DNA of 6,279 nt from Alphaproteobacteria bacterium (GTDB taxonomy: Bacteria > Pseudomonadota > Alphaproteobacteria > ATCC43930 > CGMCC-115725), in NCBI GenBank assembly GCA_019241915.1, contig JAFAWI010000395.1:1-6279 (forward strand). Reading direction: 5' to 3'. Under the pieces are notes generated by a model, which was not told the DNA's origin, made no database searches, and saw only the letters and a list, made by a program, of their open reading frames with translations. The translations under genes were made by a program, and so were the position numbers. Shown here piece after piece: positions 5,125 to 6,279 of this stretch. Every line of letters begins with the position of its first letter. Positions within the stretch are counted from its first letter, which is position 1.

Positions 5125-6279
5125 CTAGAACCGCCACCGCGACTCGACGAGGAAGCTGCGCGGCACCTGATCGGCAACCCCGGTCTCGACGAATTCGGGG
5201 TGACGCGCGTGCAGCAGGTTGAAACCCGAAACCGACACGTCCCAGAACGGTGCGATCTTCCAGCCGAGCCGCGTGTTGAGTTCGGCGTATTGCCGCACTG
5301 CCGGGGCATGCAGCTTGCCGACATAGCGCAGGAATGCGTCCCAGGTGACGTCGCTGCCCAGATCGATGTACGAGCGCAGCTGCGCCTGGTGGTTCGGATC
5401 GTCGGCGGTCAGCGTGTTCCCGCCGATCTGCGCGCTGCCGCTTTCGAAGAACAGGTTCTCGTGCTGCACGTTGAACCCGGCGCTGAGCCGCCACCAATCG
5501 GCAACGCGGTAGTCGCCCCACACCTCGACCCCGTAGACGTGGCCTTGCTCCTCATTGCCCCAGCGCAGCGGCAGGGTGCCGGGAATGCCAGGGAGCATCA
5601 AACCGCCCGGCGTCGCCTCGAGCGTCCGCAGATGGTTATAGACGTTGTAGAAGCCGGAGACCGAGAAGGAGGCTTCCGGCGACACCTGCACCCGGGTCCC
5701 CGCCTCGTAGGCGATCAGGTCCTCGGAGCGAAAGTCGAACGACCCGGCGAGGACATCGATCGTACCGAGGCGCTCGATGATGTCGCGGTCGACCGGGGTG
5801 GGCGAGCGCACCGCTCGCGAGACCGCCCCCCACAACAGCGCGTTGTCGAGCGGCTTCCATGAGATGCGCACCTGCGGCAGCGGCTCGACCCCGACAAACG
5901 GGTCCTTCTCGAACTTGACCCCGGTGATCAGTTTGAGCCGCGGCGCAAGTTGTGCGGTGTTCTGCAGAAACACGCTCGCATAGTCGAGCGTGCGCGTCGC
6001 CGGCACCAGCAGCACCGAGGGCGTATTTTCGATCTCGTACGAAAAGAGCCGGTCCTCGACGCCCCAAACGACATCGTCCCATGTCGCCGGCTTGAAAGAG
6101 TGCTGCAGGTTGAGGTCGTAGGTATCGACCGTGAAACCGTTGCCGCCGATCCCGGTAAAGCGCAGCGCCTCGTCGAAATAGGCCTGGGCTTGCAGCGCCG
6201 AGCCTTCCGCCAGCTGTCGCTGCCAGGTGCCGACAAGGTTGCGGCCGGCGACACGCCGCGTCGGGTTTTCCGCCGCGTA
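5125..6279 (-). CDS. TonB-dependent outer-membrane receptor, C-terminal part (N-terminus beyond window)
   Basis: C-terminal 384 residues of an outer-membrane beta-barrel; the frame stays open to the right edge, so signal peptide, TonB box and plug are outside the window. The visible part shows alternating aromatic/polar strands with typical receptor blocks: SVFLQNTAQLAPRLKLITGV, the barrel motif VSRAVRSPTPVDRDI, the segment DLIAYEAGTRVQVSPEASF, then FYNVYNHLRTLE, and a final strand LVESRWRF ending in Phe, the barrel-assembly signal. The ligand (siderophore, cobalamin, other metal complex or sugar) cannot be read from this half. The stop is 38 nt before the YfiR-family gene and all three genes of the block share a strand, so the receptor is probably the first or an early gene of the operon. 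No extra N-terminal signalling domain can be assessed here. A GTG within the frame at 6015 is internal, not a start. Confidence 0.93.
   Translation of the reverse strand, partial: YAAENPTRRVAGRNLVGTWQRQLAEGSALQAQAYFDEALRFTGIGGNGFTVDTYDLNLQHSFKPATWDDVVWGVEDRLFSYEIENTPSVLLVPATRTLDYASVFLQNTAQLAPRLKLITGVKFEKDPFVGVEPLPQVRISWKPLDNALLWGAVSRAVRSPTPVDRDIIERLGTIDVLAGSFDFRSEDLIAYEAGTRVQVSPEASFSVSGFYNVYNHLRTLEATPGGLMLPGIPGTLPLRWGNEEQGHVYGVEVWGDYRVADWWRLSAGFNVQHENLFFESGSAQIGGNTLTADDPNHQAQLRSYIDLGSDVTWDAFLRYVGKLHAPAVRQYAELNTRLGWKIAPFWDVSVSGFNLLHARHPEFVETGVADQVPRSFLVESRWRF

Noticed and set aside
5087..5521. N-terminal extension of the YfiR-family protein to 328 residues.
   Set aside because: The extension overlaps the TonB receptor gene, is Arg-rich low-information sequence, and would bury the signal peptide that begins at 5086.
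5122..5862. Open frame of 246 codons on the plus strand, opposite the TonB receptor.
   Set aside because: The receptor on the minus strand has clear barrel motifs and a proper C-terminal Phe; this frame has neither a known domain nor a convincing start.

Overview
The window looks like a chromosomal segment of a high-GC alphaproteobacterium. The GC-rich codon use and an EcfG-type stress promoter (GGAAC-N17-CGTT) both point that way. I cannot place the genus. Every base lies in or close to a gene. I see no tRNA, rRNA, IS element, CRISPR array or phage gene.

Left block, minus strand (1-1195): a cobalt-uptake unit, cbtB then cbtA. It is preceded by a compact cobalamin riboswitch and a plausible sigma-70 promoter. 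CbtB is a one-helix protein ending in the conserved His/Cys motif. CbtA is a multi-helix membrane protein with a His-rich loop, and its C-terminus runs off the left edge. The logic is familiar: cobalt import for B12 synthesis is shut down when cobalamin is plentiful.

Middle, plus strand (1249-2319): a single TauD/TfdA-family Fe(II)/2-oxoglutarate dioxygenase of unknown substrate, divergent from cbtBA. It converges, with a 17 bp gap, on a small exported protein of 100 residues (2337-2639, minus). That small gene has a near-ideal EcfG promoter and so probably belongs to the general stress response.

Right block, minus strand (2734-6279): a compact signalling operon read in the order TonB-dependent outer-membrane receptor (N-terminus beyond the right edge), periplasmic YfiR-family protein (DUF4154), hybrid histidine kinase. 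The kinase has a periplasmic CHASE8-type sensor between two membrane helices, then HisKA, HATPase_c and a C-terminal receiver. In the known YfiBNR system, YfiR binds the CHASE8 region of the diguanylate cyclase YfiN. Here the same periplasmic pair appears to be wired to a phosphorelay kinase and joined to an outer-membrane receptor. This three-envelope-layer arrangement is the most interesting part of the window.
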